From positions 5,426,920-5,490,919 of the forward strand of contig JAKSZU010000018.1 of the NCBI GenBank assembly GCA_026018925.1: a stretch of 64,000 bases of DNA, written 5' to 3'. The stretch comes from Tupaia tana. Its lineage: Eukaryota; Chordata; Mammalia; Scandentia; Tupaiidae. The translations under genes were made by a program, and so were the position numbers. Under the pieces are notes generated by a model that saw only the letters and a program-made list of their open reading frames with translations, was not told where the DNA came from and made no database searches. Of this stretch, positions 1 to 10,976 are shown piece after piece (the first letter of the stretch is position 1; each line of letters opens with the position of its first letter).

Positions 1-1015
1 CACCCTTTCCCTGGGTGCACTGCCCTTCAGGGAAGGGAGAGCCGGTTCGCGTCTCGGTTCCCAATGGGAAGTCTCCAGGGCAGTTGAACTGTGAGAAGCT
101 TTTTTCAGAGCTAGCCCAGGCCTAGGAAGTCCTAGAACCATCAGGAGGATTAGACAAGGGCTCGAGTCCCAAGAGGAGAGGAAGACAATGGTGGATAGAA
201 CTGGGGGTGTCAGAATAAGGCAGGAGAGTGAGAGGAGTGGCAGAGGACACATATTCCGGCCCCACGAGCGGGCGCTCTCACCGCACGTGTGGGCAGGCCC
301 AGTGGAGACAGGCAGAGCACTGGGAGGCCCTTCACAGAGCCGAACACCCGACGGGCCGCTCTGTCCCCAGGACCGCTGCTGCCGACTCCGCGTCTGAATC
401 AGTGTCTCTGCAGGCTCTCCTGTACGTTAGCCAGGCGAGGCTTGAGGGCTGGTCCTCCCACTCACAGCTCATGGGATTTCAATTCTCTGAGTCCTAATCA
501 CCTTATCTACAAAGGGAAGCCTCCACTGCCTCTTTATAGGGTTGTTTCAAGAGTTAAAAAAATGTAAGAAAGACTCAGAGTGCCTGAACCAGAGAAAGGA
601 CACTCAGCGACAGCCTTGAAACCACGAAGACTAAGATGAGGAGGTGGCTCCCATCTCTGTCGCTTCTCCAAGACCCTCCCGACCTGTTCTGACTTCAGCC
701 TTCCCAGGGCCGTGCATTTCCGACCTCCTGCTGACAGTGCAGAGCAGAAGGCTCTCTCCCTACCAAGCTGCCCACGGAGGACGCTGCCTAGTTTTTCCAA
801 GAACATCTGGAGCAAAGTGCAGAGGACGACCCAGGTAGGTTTAGATGGAGACGTTTGCCATGAATCATGACGACAGAAAAAACATGAATGAACGCCACCA
901 TGGCCTGGTATTCCACCAGCAGGAATAGCTGTGGCACTGATTAATGGGTAGGGAAAGTTATAGGGGACCAGGCAAAAAGCACGTGAGAGAAGGGCACAAG
1001 AGGCTAAGAACCTAA
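1..1015. other. Unique non-coding DNA, nothing recognised
   Basis: Moderately GC-rich mixed sequence with no interspersed repeat I can name. Short frames occur on both strands, including one of 161 codons on the minus strand, but none has a domain, biased composition typical of coding, or convincing splice context. I treat it as unique intergenic or intronic DNA. Confidence 0.5.
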
Positions 1016-1019
1016 ACAC

Positions 1020-1200
1020 ATTCCAGGTGAAATGAGTAAATAAATCCCAAGGAAAGAATGAAAATGAGAATTAATCAGGAGTGTGCTGAGCCGTGGCACT
1101 GCCAGGCACAATCAGAGGGCTTCTTAATTGCTTGTCAAAGACCAGTGCATCCTGGCAAAATGCTTCCCAACTAATGCTGGGGCTTTTTTTTTTCTCTCTC
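1020..1200. other. Candidate conserved non-coding element
   Basis: AT-rich unique DNA with TTAAT and TTCTTAATTGCTTGTC homeodomain-like cores next to AAAGACCAG and GCACTGCCAGGCAC. It does not resemble any repeat in the window. Calling it conserved is inference from texture only; a cross-species alignment would decide. Confidence 0.3.
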
Positions 1201-1529
1201 TCTCTCTTAACCTGGCTTCATTTATCATGATTAGAAAACAAGTCAAAATTGATTTCTGTTTATTTTATAAGGTGGATCCCTAGGGAACCCTTCTTCCCAG
1301 TAGGTTTGATCATTTTTAACTTAGAAGGGGAATACCCTCAGAACATAAAGAACTGCTATATTTTGCATTCTGAGGTCAGGACACACGTTTGTGCAAAGCC
1401 TACGAATAGTATGAAAGATGGCAGTCTCTTAAACTGTTACAAATCGCCTCACATCCATCAACGTAAGCCTTCTAGTTCTTTCTACTTTAAAATGGGCAAA
1501 TTAAAGGCAGTTTGATATGGGCAAATGGC

Positions 1530-1625
1530 CCAAGCTTTGGAATCAGAAAGATCTGTGCTTGATTCATGGTTCTGACACGTCATAACTGTGTGACCTTGGA
1601 CAACTCACTAAAGAAAGATCTGAGA
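1530..1625 (+). mobile_element. MIR fragment
   Basis: Core of the ancient mammalian tRNA-SINE MIR: a 'tttggaatcagaaagatctg' segment followed by 'tgtgtgaccttggacaactc', the diagnostic MIR core. The 3' part is lost after about 95 bp. Immobile fossil. Confidence 0.75.
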
Positions 1626-2027
1626 TGTATCCCAGGAGAAGGGATGTTGCTAACACCCCTTAGATTTTCTGAAATGACCTGCTCTACAGATGGGAACAAT
1701 GAATGGTGACATGCAGGTCCCATGAAACTGTCACCGGGTTCTAAGCTTCGTGGGGCAGAGCCTATGCTACCTTGTTGTGAATTATATTCATACCCTGGCA
1801 GTTGGCATGGGCTCGGTGCAGAGCTGTGTATACACTGTCCTCAGTAGGTGCCAAGCACCATTATAAGTGTGTATAAGATCTAACCCAATAAACATTTGCT
1901 GACTGCCCTACTGACATTTATCCTTTATGCAAAAACATATTTGGCATACATCATGCCCCAAGCAATGCACGCTTGCTCCTTCCTCTTCCAGAGCTTAGAG
2001 TGCCATGGGTAGAATCACCCATTCTTT

Positions 2028-2263
2028 TTTTCTAGAGAGACTTTCACTATAGGGCGTGTGAACTTGCTGGGGAGACAGAGAGACAGAAAGTGAGAAATCA
2101 CCCCTGTGCCCCGCCGCAATCCCTTCTCTTCCATTCTCTCCTTGGAATTTGGGGCTCACACATGTACCCAGCATAAGTTTTAAGCTGCTGTATCCAGGAC
2201 TTGAACCATGGTTGACTACCTAGGAATCCAGTGACGTAATTATTATGCCATCTGCTGGTCCCA
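2028..2263 (-). mobile_element. tRNA-headed SINE (long type, older head)
   Basis: Reverse-oriented copy: T-run, 'ctatagggcgtgtg', CT/GA-rich part, the 'aatcccttctc' middle, then the head ending in 'tgccatctgctggtccc'. It is flanked by an imperfect target duplication (AATCACCCATTCTTT at 2013-2027, AATCATTCATTCTTT at 2264-2278; 13 of 15 identical), so this is an old but complete insertion. Its head contains a CTCF-core match. Confidence 0.88.
2247..2258 (-). promoter_or_regulatory. CTCF-core-like motif in SINE head
   Basis: Read on the minus strand this is CCAGCAGATGGC, fitting the CTCF core CCASYAGRKGGC. It lies at the start of the SINE head. Occupancy is unknown; only the motif is seen. Confidence 0.45.
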
Positions 2264-2698
2264 AATCATTCATTCTTTATCCATTCACTCATGCACCTGC
2301 CTGTCACCCCATTCCTATATTCTCGTTTTACTGTCTCAGCCCAGTAGCATTATGAGGCCTCCTTGACGGAGCAGTCCGTGTGCCCTCATTCCTGCACCGT
2401 GAACACCCAAGAACCCTACTCACGCGTCATGCACGTTCATGAGTACATGTGCACACAGGTACACACATGCCAACTCTCAGGCAGATTCCATTTATCCCAC
2501 CAAGACTGTGTTAATCAGATAAACTGTGCGTGAGGGTGGCAGGCTATCCTAGTTAGAGGCCCACACTACCTGCTAACAAGCTGTGACAGGAATGACAAGG
2601 AAAGTCAGTCTAAGGTCAAAAAGCACCCTTTTCTCCTGTACAGACATGTTTATTCACCAGATTCCAGGATATCATGTTTCTTTTCTGGAAGCGTAATC

Positions 2699-2703
<5 letters not shown>

Positions 2704-2734
<31 letters not shown>
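2704..2734. repeat. Pure poly(A) run, 31 bp
   Basis: Uninterrupted A tract without a recognisable SINE or L1 body on its 5' side. It may be the tail of a heavily truncated retroposed copy, but no target duplication is apparent. Confidence 0.9.
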
Positions 2735-2737
<3 letters not shown>

Positions 2738-3514
2738 AAAATCAATATACATCCTGGCCCATGTCAAACAACCTTACGGGACATTAATGGGATCTCCAAG
2801 CCCTAGACGTTTCCCTCAGCCTCCTCGCCTGCTGGATCATTCTCAGATGCATTTCCTTGACTGGAAAAGGCCCTATTCCTGGGATTTAGTGCTCAGGACT
2901 TTCCTGTTCTCTTTGGTTTATGCTTAATCCTGACAATTAATTCCAAGCCTCTTGCCTGGGGAGGTTTCTGCTGTAGAATTTCTTGGCATTTACCCAGCCA
3001 GAAAGAAGGTGATTGATGGTTCCTTCACCCTCCTGCATAGAAGCCGCAGGCTGGGCAGAAATATAACCTGCCTTGGTGCCGGCCTCTCCGAGGCTCACCT
3101 CTGGACCCGCACTCCTGACTTCATCCCTCCTGTCTCCCCGGAGACAGGGGGCCATCAATTACCCGCTCTTTCTCCCCTCTCTTCAATCACTTCCCCTCTG
3201 CTGGCTACTTCCTGGCAGCTTACAAACATGTTTAAAGCTTACTTATTCTGAGAAAATAACAAAATCAAAACCTTCTTCTCCATTCTACCCACCTCTAAAA
3301 TTATTTCCCTATCTTTGCTTTCCCAAGGCACCAAGTTTTCTAACAGAACCCACCCCACCCTGCGTCTGTCTCCTTCATATCATTGACTGTGTACTCAAGC
3401 CAAAGCAAACTGGTCTGTGGCCTCATCAATTTGCTGTAACTCTTACAGCAAAGCACATCAACAACCAAATAAAACTCAACTCTGGAGTTTATTTTGTTTG
3501 GCTCTCTGCACTAT
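2735..3514. other. Unique non-coding DNA
   Basis: Mixed-composition DNA. Overlapping frames at 3073-3621 and 2952-3251 look like chance openings in pyrimidine-rich DNA: they share no start context, domain or splice structure. Nothing else recognised. Confidence 0.45.
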
Positions 3515-3720
3515 TTCATTCATTCTTACGGTCATCCACTTACTCAGGTGCTCTACGCAGCGAGCACAAGGCTATGCGAAAGCAAGGCTCTGCCCCCTTG
3601 TTTCTCTCCGCCCCGTTATGAATGAAGGTGAACTCTTAAAGAGGCTTGGAAAGGAGTACTCCCAGCAAAGGGAATGGCAGGTGCAAAGGCATTGAGGTGA
3701 GAAGGAATGTGGTCCATTTG
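3515..3720 (-). mobile_element. L2 LINE 3' fragment
   Basis: Starts with 'ttcattcattctta' and ends with 'gcaggtgcaaaggcattgag', both typical of the L2 3' region as seen on its reverse strand. Highly diverged ancient LINE remnant. Confidence 0.6.
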
Positions 3721-3798
3721 GGAAAGTGATAACAGGGCTGCAGAGAGAGAGGGAGGGTGGCACGGGGACCAGGCAGGAGCGGAGAGCAGACTGCAAAC

Positions 3799-3800
<2 letters not shown>

Positions 3801-3834
<34 letters not shown>
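3801..3834. repeat. (GT)17 microsatellite
   Basis: Perfect GT dinucleotide run. It produces spurious open frames rich in Cys/Val on one strand and His/Thr on the other. Confidence 0.98.
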
Positions 3835-3836
<2 letters not shown>

Positions 3837-4204
3837 ATTCCGACTTCCTCCCCAGAGGCTGTGGGAGGACCAGCCACTGCTTGTCCTTGCATTCACTCGC
3901 ACACCTTCCCTTTTATAATGCCTGATGCCCGGAGAGAGCGGGACTATCAGTCCTAGTTTTGCTGAAAACATTGCAACTCACTTTGTTTTCTTTGGAGCAG
4001 GAGAACATAGGTTCATGTGCTTGTTGGAAAGGAATGTATTTGCAGCAAATGTGCCGGCCGAGACAGGAACGCGGGTCTGCTTCACTGCGTGCTTAGCAAT
4101 CAGGGCAAAAATGCTGTCGATAAACAGGAAGGCCAGGCCCGCAGTGCTCCGCCCTATGCACACACGCACACACTCAGGCACGCATGTGCCACCCACCTGC
4201 TGGC

Positions 4205-4480
4205 ATTGCCTCATTTATTCCTGAGCTCCTAAATTAGACATGTACCAGATAACGAAATAGACAGGAGGTTCGTTATCATCAAACAAATATGAAGCCAAGC
4301 TTTAGATAACACGAGGACTCTGAAAGCTAAGTGCTGTTTTATGGTACCTTTCAATTTAGGAGTGCATTGCTGATAAAACATAGCTTTCGTATAAACCATT
4401 GATGTATTGTGTAGTTAAGATCAATGAATTATTAAAAGGATAATCTTTTAAATACCAAGAAATTGTCTTCTAGTGTACTC
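4205..4480. other. Candidate conserved non-coding element
   Basis: AT-rich unique block with TTATCATC, ATAACGAAATAG, AACCATTGATG and ATCAATGAATTATTAAAAGG. It has a density of homeodomain-, GATA- and SOX-like cores and no repeat similarity. Conservation is a guess from sequence texture. Confidence 0.3.
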
Positions 4481-5236
4481 TAGGGGACCGTGGGTAAATG
4501 CATTACACATACAAATTTGCCACTGTCCTGGCTGTAATTTATACAAACTTCAAGGTACACACCTAACGTCTCAGAGATGTGGTCTTCCCCCCACCATGGA
4601 GTGGAGTAAGGAGAGGGTCACTCTGCCTCCGTTTCTCTGACAACCAAAGGGGACACTGTGATGAGCCATTCAGATCACCGTGCACAGAAGGCGGCTCTAT
4701 ACCAGCTGCCCTCTGAGATCTCTGGCCAGTCTCTGCACGTCTCCCCCAGGGACAGCCTCTTCTGCAAGCTGCCCTGCTCAGGTTTTACCCCTCCAGGGAG
4801 CCCATACGCAGATACTGACGGAAGCCAAGGGCACTATTAATAAATAAGTACTTGAATAAATAAAGATGGTAAACCAGCTCGGAGTTTGTCTCCTAGAGAA
4901 CTCAAACAGAAACGAAAATATCCAGAATTCTGGTCCCAAACGGAGACTGCTTCTATCTTCACTCCCCCACATGTCTGCTGTGTGTCACCTACCTGCCATG
5001 CCAGGCCCCACGTACACACGGGGCAAAATCCAACTTCTTTGTCAAGGTCTCGTTCAAATGTCCCAATGGTGGGAACATTCCTCCTGATCACTTGCTCTTA
5101 TCTGGGCTCTCCATGTCCTCTGTACTAACAGAGCACTTGTCTTCACTGCTCAGCAGTCCAGCACTGCCCAGGAGGGTTATAACATGAGCTCACATGCACT
5201 TCTCTGTTTAATAGCCACGTCAACAAGGTAAAAAGA
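4481..5236. other. Unique non-coding DNA
   Basis: No repeat family or gene recognised. Short opposing open frames around 4837-5128 are not convincing exons. Confidence 0.4.
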
Positions 5237-5521
5237 GGGACCAGCAGGTGGCATAATGTTGGTGTAATGCAGTTGGACTCCCACACAGTCGATTACAGTT
5301 TGAGTCCAAGACCTGGCGACTTAAAATCTCACACCGGGCGCGTGTGCGTGCATGCCCAAAATCCCTAGCTGAATGGAGAAGGGACTATGGCGTGGCCATC
5401 CCCTTTGCTGAGTGATTTCTTGCTTTCTGTCTCTTTGTCTCTCTCTGTCTCTCTGGTGAGTACACATGCCCTGTAGCCAAAAAAAAAAAAAAAAAAAAAA
5501 AAACCCTCAAAAAAAAGAAAA
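5237..5521 (+). mobile_element. tRNA-headed SINE (long type, older head)
   Basis: Begins GGGACCAGCAGGTGGCATAA, has a degenerate box B (GTTTGAGTCC), the 'cgcgtgtgcgtgcatgccc' middle, a CT-rich zone and a 'gccctgtagcc' end followed by a poly(A) tail of more than 20 bp. The box A region holds an insertion duplicating 'ggtgtaatgcagtt'. It directly abuts an L1 fragment. Confidence 0.9.
5241..5252 (+). promoter_or_regulatory. CTCF-core-like motif in SINE head
   Basis: Exact CCAGCAGGTGGC, a full match to the CTCF core CCASYAGRKGGC, formed by the start of the older SINE head. Binding is inferred only. Confidence 0.45.
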
Positions 5522-5530
5522 ATGTATGCA

Positions 5531-5570
<40 letters not shown>

Positions 5571-5880
5571 AAATACTATGCAGCCATTACAGAAGATGAA
5601 ACCCATTTTGGAGAATGTTAATTCAGTGAATGCTATGTCCAATGAAATAAGCCAGGTACAGAAAGAGAAACACCACATGTTCTCGCTCATATAGGAAGAT
5701 GGAAAAGATGACCTCATGGAAGTAGAAGAATGCAGAATGACCCCTGAACTCTGGGAAGGATGCAGGGAGAGCAGACAAATGTCAAGTAACGGAAACAAGA
5801 CTGCAGACTGACAGAAGGAACGATTAATAGTGTTAAAAATACAATGGAATGGAAATAAAATGATTAACAAGAACTTGCTA
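5522..5880 (+). mobile_element. L1 LINE 3' end fragment
   Basis: After a CA expansion the sequence reads 'gaaatactatgcagccatta', then 'aatgaaataagccaggtaca' and 'catgttctcgctcatatagg', the hallmark L1 end-of-ORF2/3' UTR sequence of mammalian L1M-type elements. It is interrupted on both sides by SINEs. Confidence 0.85.
5533..5568. repeat. (AC)18 microsatellite
   Basis: Dinucleotide run expanded from the 'atacacaatg' motif normally preceding the L1 'actatgcagcc' segment, so it grew inside the L1 copy. Confidence 0.95.
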
Positions 5881-5886
5881 CTTATA

Positions 5887-6139
5887 GCGTAATGGCTATG
5901 TCGCTGAACTCCCATGTAGTCGACCATGGTTCGCATCTTGGACCCAGTGGCTTAAACTCACGCTGGGCACATGTGTATACATGTCCAAGATCCCGAGAGG
6001 AGAATGGAGGAGAAGGGATTGCGGCGTGGCCATCCCCCTTGGAGGTGATTTCTCGCTTTCTGTCACTCTGTCTCTCTCTGTCTCTCTGGTGAGTGCATGC
6101 ACCCCATAGCAAAAACCTCTCCAAAAAAAAAAAAAAAAA
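5887..6139 (+). mobile_element. tRNA-headed SINE (long type, young head), 5'-truncated
   Basis: Starts at box A (GCGTAATGGCTATGTCGCTG), so it lacks the first 14 or so bases. It keeps the middle block, CT-rich zone, 'ccccatagcaaaaacctctc' end and an A tail. Low divergence from the copies at 10977 and 29236. Confidence 0.88.
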
Positions 6140-6303
6140 CTTTGAATGCTATAGAGAAGAAACAGTGAGGCTGGGTCTTAGAGAGTGGAGAAAATATCAG
6201 AGGGAAGTTAGCCTGAAGACATAGGGAGGGGCCTAATAATGAGGACATGGGAAGACTTTCGGTTACGTGTACAATGGGGAAGGGGGTGTTAAGTGAAGGA
6301 GAA

Positions 6304-6305
<2 letters not shown>

Positions 6306-6336
<31 letters not shown>

Positions 6337-6358
6337 ACGTGTGCATATGTGTGTGTGT
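6306..6358. repeat. (TG)n microsatellite, interrupted
   Basis: TG run broken by CACGTGTGCATA. No other feature. Confidence 0.95.
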
Positions 6359-6369
6359 TTTAAATATAC

Positions 6370-6592
6370 AGAGACCAAGCAGTGCTTATCAGGCACTGGG
6401 GAAGGAGCAATGGGGAGTGATGCTCACCAGGGAGGGGTTTCCTTTTCAAGTGACAGCAACAGTTTGCAGTTGATAGACCTGGTAGTTGCCCAATGTTATG
6501 AATGTACTAAATGTCACTGAGTTATCGTTCACTCTAAAATAGGTAATTTTCTCTTCTATAAATTTCACCTCAATAAAAAAATAAATAAAAAC
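6370..6592 (+). mobile_element. L1 LINE 3' UTR end
   Basis: Contains 'atgaatgtactaaatgtcac', 'ataaatttcacctcaataaa' and an A-rich tail: the 3' end of an L1M-type element with its AATAAA signal. It may be the 3' continuation of the L1 fragment upstream of the 5887 SINE, or a separate copy. Confidence 0.8.
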
Positions 6593-7900
6593 ACCATGGC
6601 TAATACAATCCAACCTCCTTATGAAGGCAGATAAGGCCCCCGAGTCGCCATCATCCACCTCCTCCCCGCCCCTGCTGCTGGCCTCCTACCTCTCTCTCCA
6701 GCTCACCTTCCTTCCAGCTCTTCCTCGGGCCACCAAGGCCTGGCTACTTTCCCTCCCTTCCCAGGCTGCAGCACCCTTCCAGACAGTGGTGTCACCCTAT
6801 CTCATTCCAGCCTTTTTCCATGTGACTCCGCAGGGCAGGCCTGGCCTGACCCTCTGTGTCATGTCTTCCCATCACTTGCCATCCCTTCCTTTTGTATTTC
6901 TTCCCGGATGTTGCTGCTACTTGACTTAGTTTAGTATTTGTCATTGACTGTTCCTCCAGTAAACTGCAGCTGCCTTGGAGCCTGCCCGGCTCGCTGTAAG
7001 CCCGACGTGTCGAGCCAGGCTGCGTGTCCTGTGCGTTCGTCACTGAATGAAGGAATGGACATCTCCACAGAAGGATGGCACGACGTCCCGACACAGCCTG
7101 GGACACAGGAAGTCACAGACATCTGTTAAGGAAGGGGTGGGGGACGGCAGTGGCTCTGTGGAGACTGGATGCAAGCAGAACGGGAAGAGACAGTGGTCAC
7201 TGAAGAGGTGGTGTCCATAGCAGGAGGTGGAGTGATGATGAGCACAGGGGAACAGCAGAAGGAAGGAAGGAAGGAAGGCAGGCAGGCAGGCTGCAGTCAG
7301 GAGCTGGAGGAGTCCGACAGAAAGAGGTGCGTGTCCTCAGGACGCGGAGTGGACAGTGTATGTGGGGTCCAGAGGCACCTCCACTTAGCCAGGAGTGAGC
7401 AGTGCATGTAGAAATCAGCAGAGGCTGTGTGCTGTGGCCTTGTGACAAGGGCCAGCAAGAGAGCACCCCCCCAAAAAAAAAAGACTCAGGTCCTGGCTGC
7501 ACATGCTCTGGGCCAGAGAAAGAGGGAACAGCCCAGACCTGTTAGGAAAGCCCAACCAAGTTCCGAAATAAAGAGGCTGGTCTTCCTTATGCCAAGCAGC
7601 AATCCATTTGTCTCTGAAAACACGGGTATACTGCATCTCCCCAAGTATTACTCAAAGGAAAAAGGAGCACTTTATACATACTGGTCCTATTTGCACACCA
7701 AGCCGATAAGAAACCCATCTCTTGATCCAGTCCACTTTGCACACTTTGCACCACCACTTGGAGGAAAGAGATGCAGTGTGTTGGTGATATGCCTGCTATG
7801 GCTCAGGGCACATTAAAATGGACCCTTTCCATCTTGCATTTCTCCCATTTAAGACACGTCTGTCAAAACTGCCCATGCCAACACACGTGTGTTTGGGTGA
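6593..7900. other. Unique non-coding DNA with small GGAA/GGCA repeat
   Basis: Pyrimidine-rich then mixed DNA, with a short (GGAA)n(GGCA)n tract at about 7259-7291. Several frames of 80-129 codons exist in competing phases and none looks coding. No named repeat recognised. Confidence 0.45.
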
Positions 7901-7908
7901 TTTTGTAA

Positions 7909-8139
7909 TTTTTATTTTTGCCATAGGGTGTGTGTGTGCTCACTGGAGAGAAACAAAGAGAGAAAAAGAGAGAAATCACCTCCTAGGAGGAGTCCCTTCC
8001 CCCCCATTCTCCTCTTGAGATTTTGGGCATGCACACACATGCACCTGGACTGGTTTTCAAGCCACTAGGTCTGGGGTTCAAACCATCCTTGGCCATATGG
8101 GAATACAGTGCCTCAACCACCAGTCATCTGTTGACCTCA
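7909..8139 (-). mobile_element. tRNA-headed SINE (long type, older)
   Basis: Reverse copy from 'tttttgccatagggtgtgtg' to the decayed head 'cagtcatctgttgacc'. Flanked by a 9-bp target duplication ATTTTGTAA (7900-7908 and 8140-8148). Confidence 0.88.
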
Positions 8140-8159
8140 ATTTTGTAACATATTTAAAA

Positions 8160-8820
8160 CTAGTTTCTTTTTAAAATTTAATTGACTCTAGTGGTTATAA
8201 AGTGTCTCTTTTGGGCTGGCTGCCTTGCTTGTTTGTTTTCGTTCTATGATGACTAATTCACACAGAATTCCAGATCGCTGTGGTCCACAATTAGAATTGT
8301 AACAATGTCTGCCATTTTCCCCCTCTCACTCATTGAGGACAAATTTCTTAGACAATTGTCAGGCAAGTAAACAGTAAAGTTACTGTTCACAGCTCGCAAA
8401 TTGTACAAACTTTGTCTTGGAGAGCCAAATGTGGAAATGTGTTTAGCAATTACTCTATTCAGTTCAATATCTGCGAAAAATAATTATTGTATTTGACACT
8501 AGTGAAAAATGCCAACATTCTAAATAAGAAGAGCTGAAGGGTTACCAGTTCCAAATTTCCGGAACTGCTTGAATGCTTTTAGTAATTTGGAAAATTCAGT
8601 CAACATATTGTTGCATTAAAAAAAAAGGAAAGAAATGTGCCGAGCATTTCAATTCGTCGTTTTCCTAGTTATTTTTAATTAAATGCTAAATGACAGAACA
8701 ACTTGCAGTGGTTTTGTTACACTTCTCAGACATTCCACCTAACTCCCTTCTGGTATGTAATAAAGTAATGAGACAATAATTAGGACACGGAAACTGCTGT
8801 TTTCACCTTCAAAGTAGACA
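8160..8820. other. Candidate conserved non-coding block
   Basis: Some 650 bp of AT-rich, repeat-free DNA with CACAATTAGAATTGTAAC, TTAATTAAATGCTAAATG, ATAATTATTG and ACAATAATTAGG homeodomain-type cores and AACAATGTCTGCC. The texture resembles long mammalian developmental enhancers. Conservation and function are inference. Confidence 0.35.
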
Positions 8821-9089
8821 TCTCGTGACGGGCCTCACATACTCTAACTGGACTGCCACTTGCCACAAATATTTCTGGTCTCTCCAAGAAAGCTCCTTTG
8901 AGCAGACCACACACCCCTTTGAATGCCCTTTAGGAAAGAAAATCTTTGCTCCTGGAGAATGGGTCTGCGTGTGGGTGAATCTGCTGGGTGAGACCAGAGC
9001 ACGTGGGGAGTGAATGTCAGCACCCGTGTTATGTGAGAAAATAGGGACACCAGATTCCTACGGTTTTCAGTGCCTGCCCCTGTTACCAA

Positions 9090-9235
9090 CATGAGGTATG
9101 CTTAATCCCCACGATGGCATTAGGAGGAAATACCATCCCCACTTCACAGATGAGGAAACTGAAAGACAGAGAGATTAAGTAATTCGCCCGAGGTTGCAGA
9201 GCTCCTAAGGGGAACTGAGACCTGAAAGGAGGCAG
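9090..9235 (-). mobile_element. MIR
   Basis: Reverse MIR: 'cacttcacagatgaggaaac' followed by 'agattaagtaattcgcccga' and a 'ggttgcagagct' core. Ancient SINE remnant. Confidence 0.85.
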
Positions 9236-9374
9236 CTGGGCTGAACTTTGAACCTCAGCCAAACTGACCGAGCCCACAGCCACAGACCTGGGGCCCACGC
9301 TGCACCGCGCACTCACCTGAGCTACAGGGGAAAGTGGCAGGCACTCCCCAGGTTGGACTGAAGTTTTAAGAAGC

Positions 9375-9641
9375 GGGACCAGCAGTTAGCGTAAAGGCTA
9401 TGTCGCTGGACTCCCATGTAATCCACCGTGGTTTAAGTCCCGGACCCAGTGGTTTAAGCTAACGCTGGGCACGTGTGCGTGCGTGCCCAAGATCCCAAGA
9501 GGCAAATGGAGAAGGGACTGCAGCATGGCCATCCCCCTGGGGGGTGATTTCTCGCTTTCTGTCTCTCTGTTTCTCTCTTTCTGGCGAGCACACACACCTA
9601 TAGCAAAAAAAAAAAAAAAAAAAAGAAGAAGAAGAAAAAGC
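9375..9641 (+). mobile_element. tRNA-headed SINE (long type, young head)
   Basis: GGGACCAGCAGTTAGCGTAA head with nearly intact box A and decayed box B (GGTTTAAGTCC), the middle block and an A-tail grading into GAA repeats. It is followed within 10 bp by another SINE in the same orientation. Confidence 0.92.
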
Positions 9642-9649
9642 AGCTTTCA

Positions 9650-9928
9650 GGGAGCCGACATTTGGTGTGGGGGTTAAGGAGCTGGATTCCCACATGGCCA
9701 ACTACACTTCGGGTCCCAGACCCAGTGGCTAGAAAATCACATTGGGTATGCATGAGGGTGTGCCCAAAGTCCCAAGAGGAGAATGGAGGAGAAGGAATTG
9801 CAGTGAGTCCACGTCCCCTGGGAGTAGGGGGGTGATTTCTCACTTTCTCTCTTTCTCTTTCTGTCTCTCTCTCTCTCTCCAGTGAGCACACATGCCCTAT
9901 AGCAAAAACAAAACAAAACAAACAAAAA
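9650..9928 (+). mobile_element. tRNA-headed SINE (long type, older)
   Basis: Head with 'gtgggggttaaggagctgga', middle 'cccaagaggagaatggagga', long CT zone and 'gccctatagcaaaaac' end with an (AAAAC)n tail. More diverged than its upstream neighbour. Confidence 0.88.
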
Positions 9929-10715
9929 GCCCAACAACTTAGGGGAAAGCAGCAGCACTCAGACATACAAGCGGCTCACAGTCTGCTCAGTGCCATGGTT
10001 ACTGGCACTCATGGCCACCGTGTAGACGGCTCTCTGTGACACTGACCCCTCCTGGTTCTAGTGGGACGAGCAATTAGAAGGGTAATGGTGAAATTTAGTG
10101 AATGTGGAATCTTCAGGACCACCCAGAAATAACCAATAAAATACGGGATTTGGATGAGGTGTCCGGTGCCTGCCATGTCAATGCGGGAGAACCCACAAAG
10201 GTGGCAGAGGTGCACTGCTCTGGAGCAGGAGGGTCTAAAGCGTGCTCTTCATTCCTCCCGCTTCTTGGGAGTTTAAACAGGGGTTGGGGGAAATGCTGGC
10301 CTCCACAAAAACCTTCTTTTTTCGGGACCCTCTTCAATATCCAGAAAATTAAGAGCCTCTGAGAGAGACATGGAACACAGATTTCATGGAAGTTCTAGCA
10401 TAGAACTCTTCACTCAGAGCCTCTGATCGGGCTTGGGCTCAGTGAGACCTGCTACATAAGGCTGAACTGGGGCTGGGCAGCACGACATGGGGACTGAGAC
10501 ACTAAGGGAACTGGAGCCCAGTGACAAATGAGGGAGCTACCCAAAGCCCTCCTCTGTGGTTTAAAACCACAGTCACTTAACCTTTCTGGGGTTCGGGTCC
10601 CTACCCTGCAAGTGGATAGAACATGTCTTCTGTCCAGTCCATTGTTCGTGTGAAGACTAAGTAGGTCAATAAACGCAAACACACCTGTAAACCCCAGTGT
10701 ACAAACACCGTTTGT
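9929..10715. other. Unique non-coding DNA
   Basis: No named repeat or gene recognised in this spacer. Confidence 0.4.
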
Positions 10716-10976
10716 GGGGCCAGTATTTAGTATGGTGGTTAAGGCACTGGACTCCCACAGGGCCCACCACGGTTCACGGTGTGTATGCATGCCCAAAACC
10801 CCAAGGGGAGAATGAAGTAGAAGGGACTGGAGCATGGCCATCCCCTCCAGGGGGGTGATTTTTCACTTTCCTTCTCTCTGACTCTGTCTCTGTCTCTGTC
10901 TTTCTCTCTCTATCCCTCCCCCTCTCTGGGGAGCATACACACCCTATGGCAAAAAATATATATTAAAAAGAAGAGA
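10716..10976 (+). mobile_element. tRNA-headed SINE (long type, internal deletion)
   Basis: Starts 'ggggccagtatttagtatgg'. The box B/middle junction is shortened (GGTTCACGGTGTGTATGCAT), removing about 35 bp. It has a long CT zone and an AT-rich tail, and is followed immediately by another SINE. Confidence 0.85.

Noticed and set aside
3073-3621. 182-codon plus-strand frame
   Set aside because: Lies over an L2 remnant at its 3' part, overlaps other frames and shows no protein signature.
5385-5936. 183-codon minus-strand frame
   Set aside because: Runs through a SINE, a poly(A)/poly(T) tract, a CA repeat and an L1 3' end; a repeat artefact.
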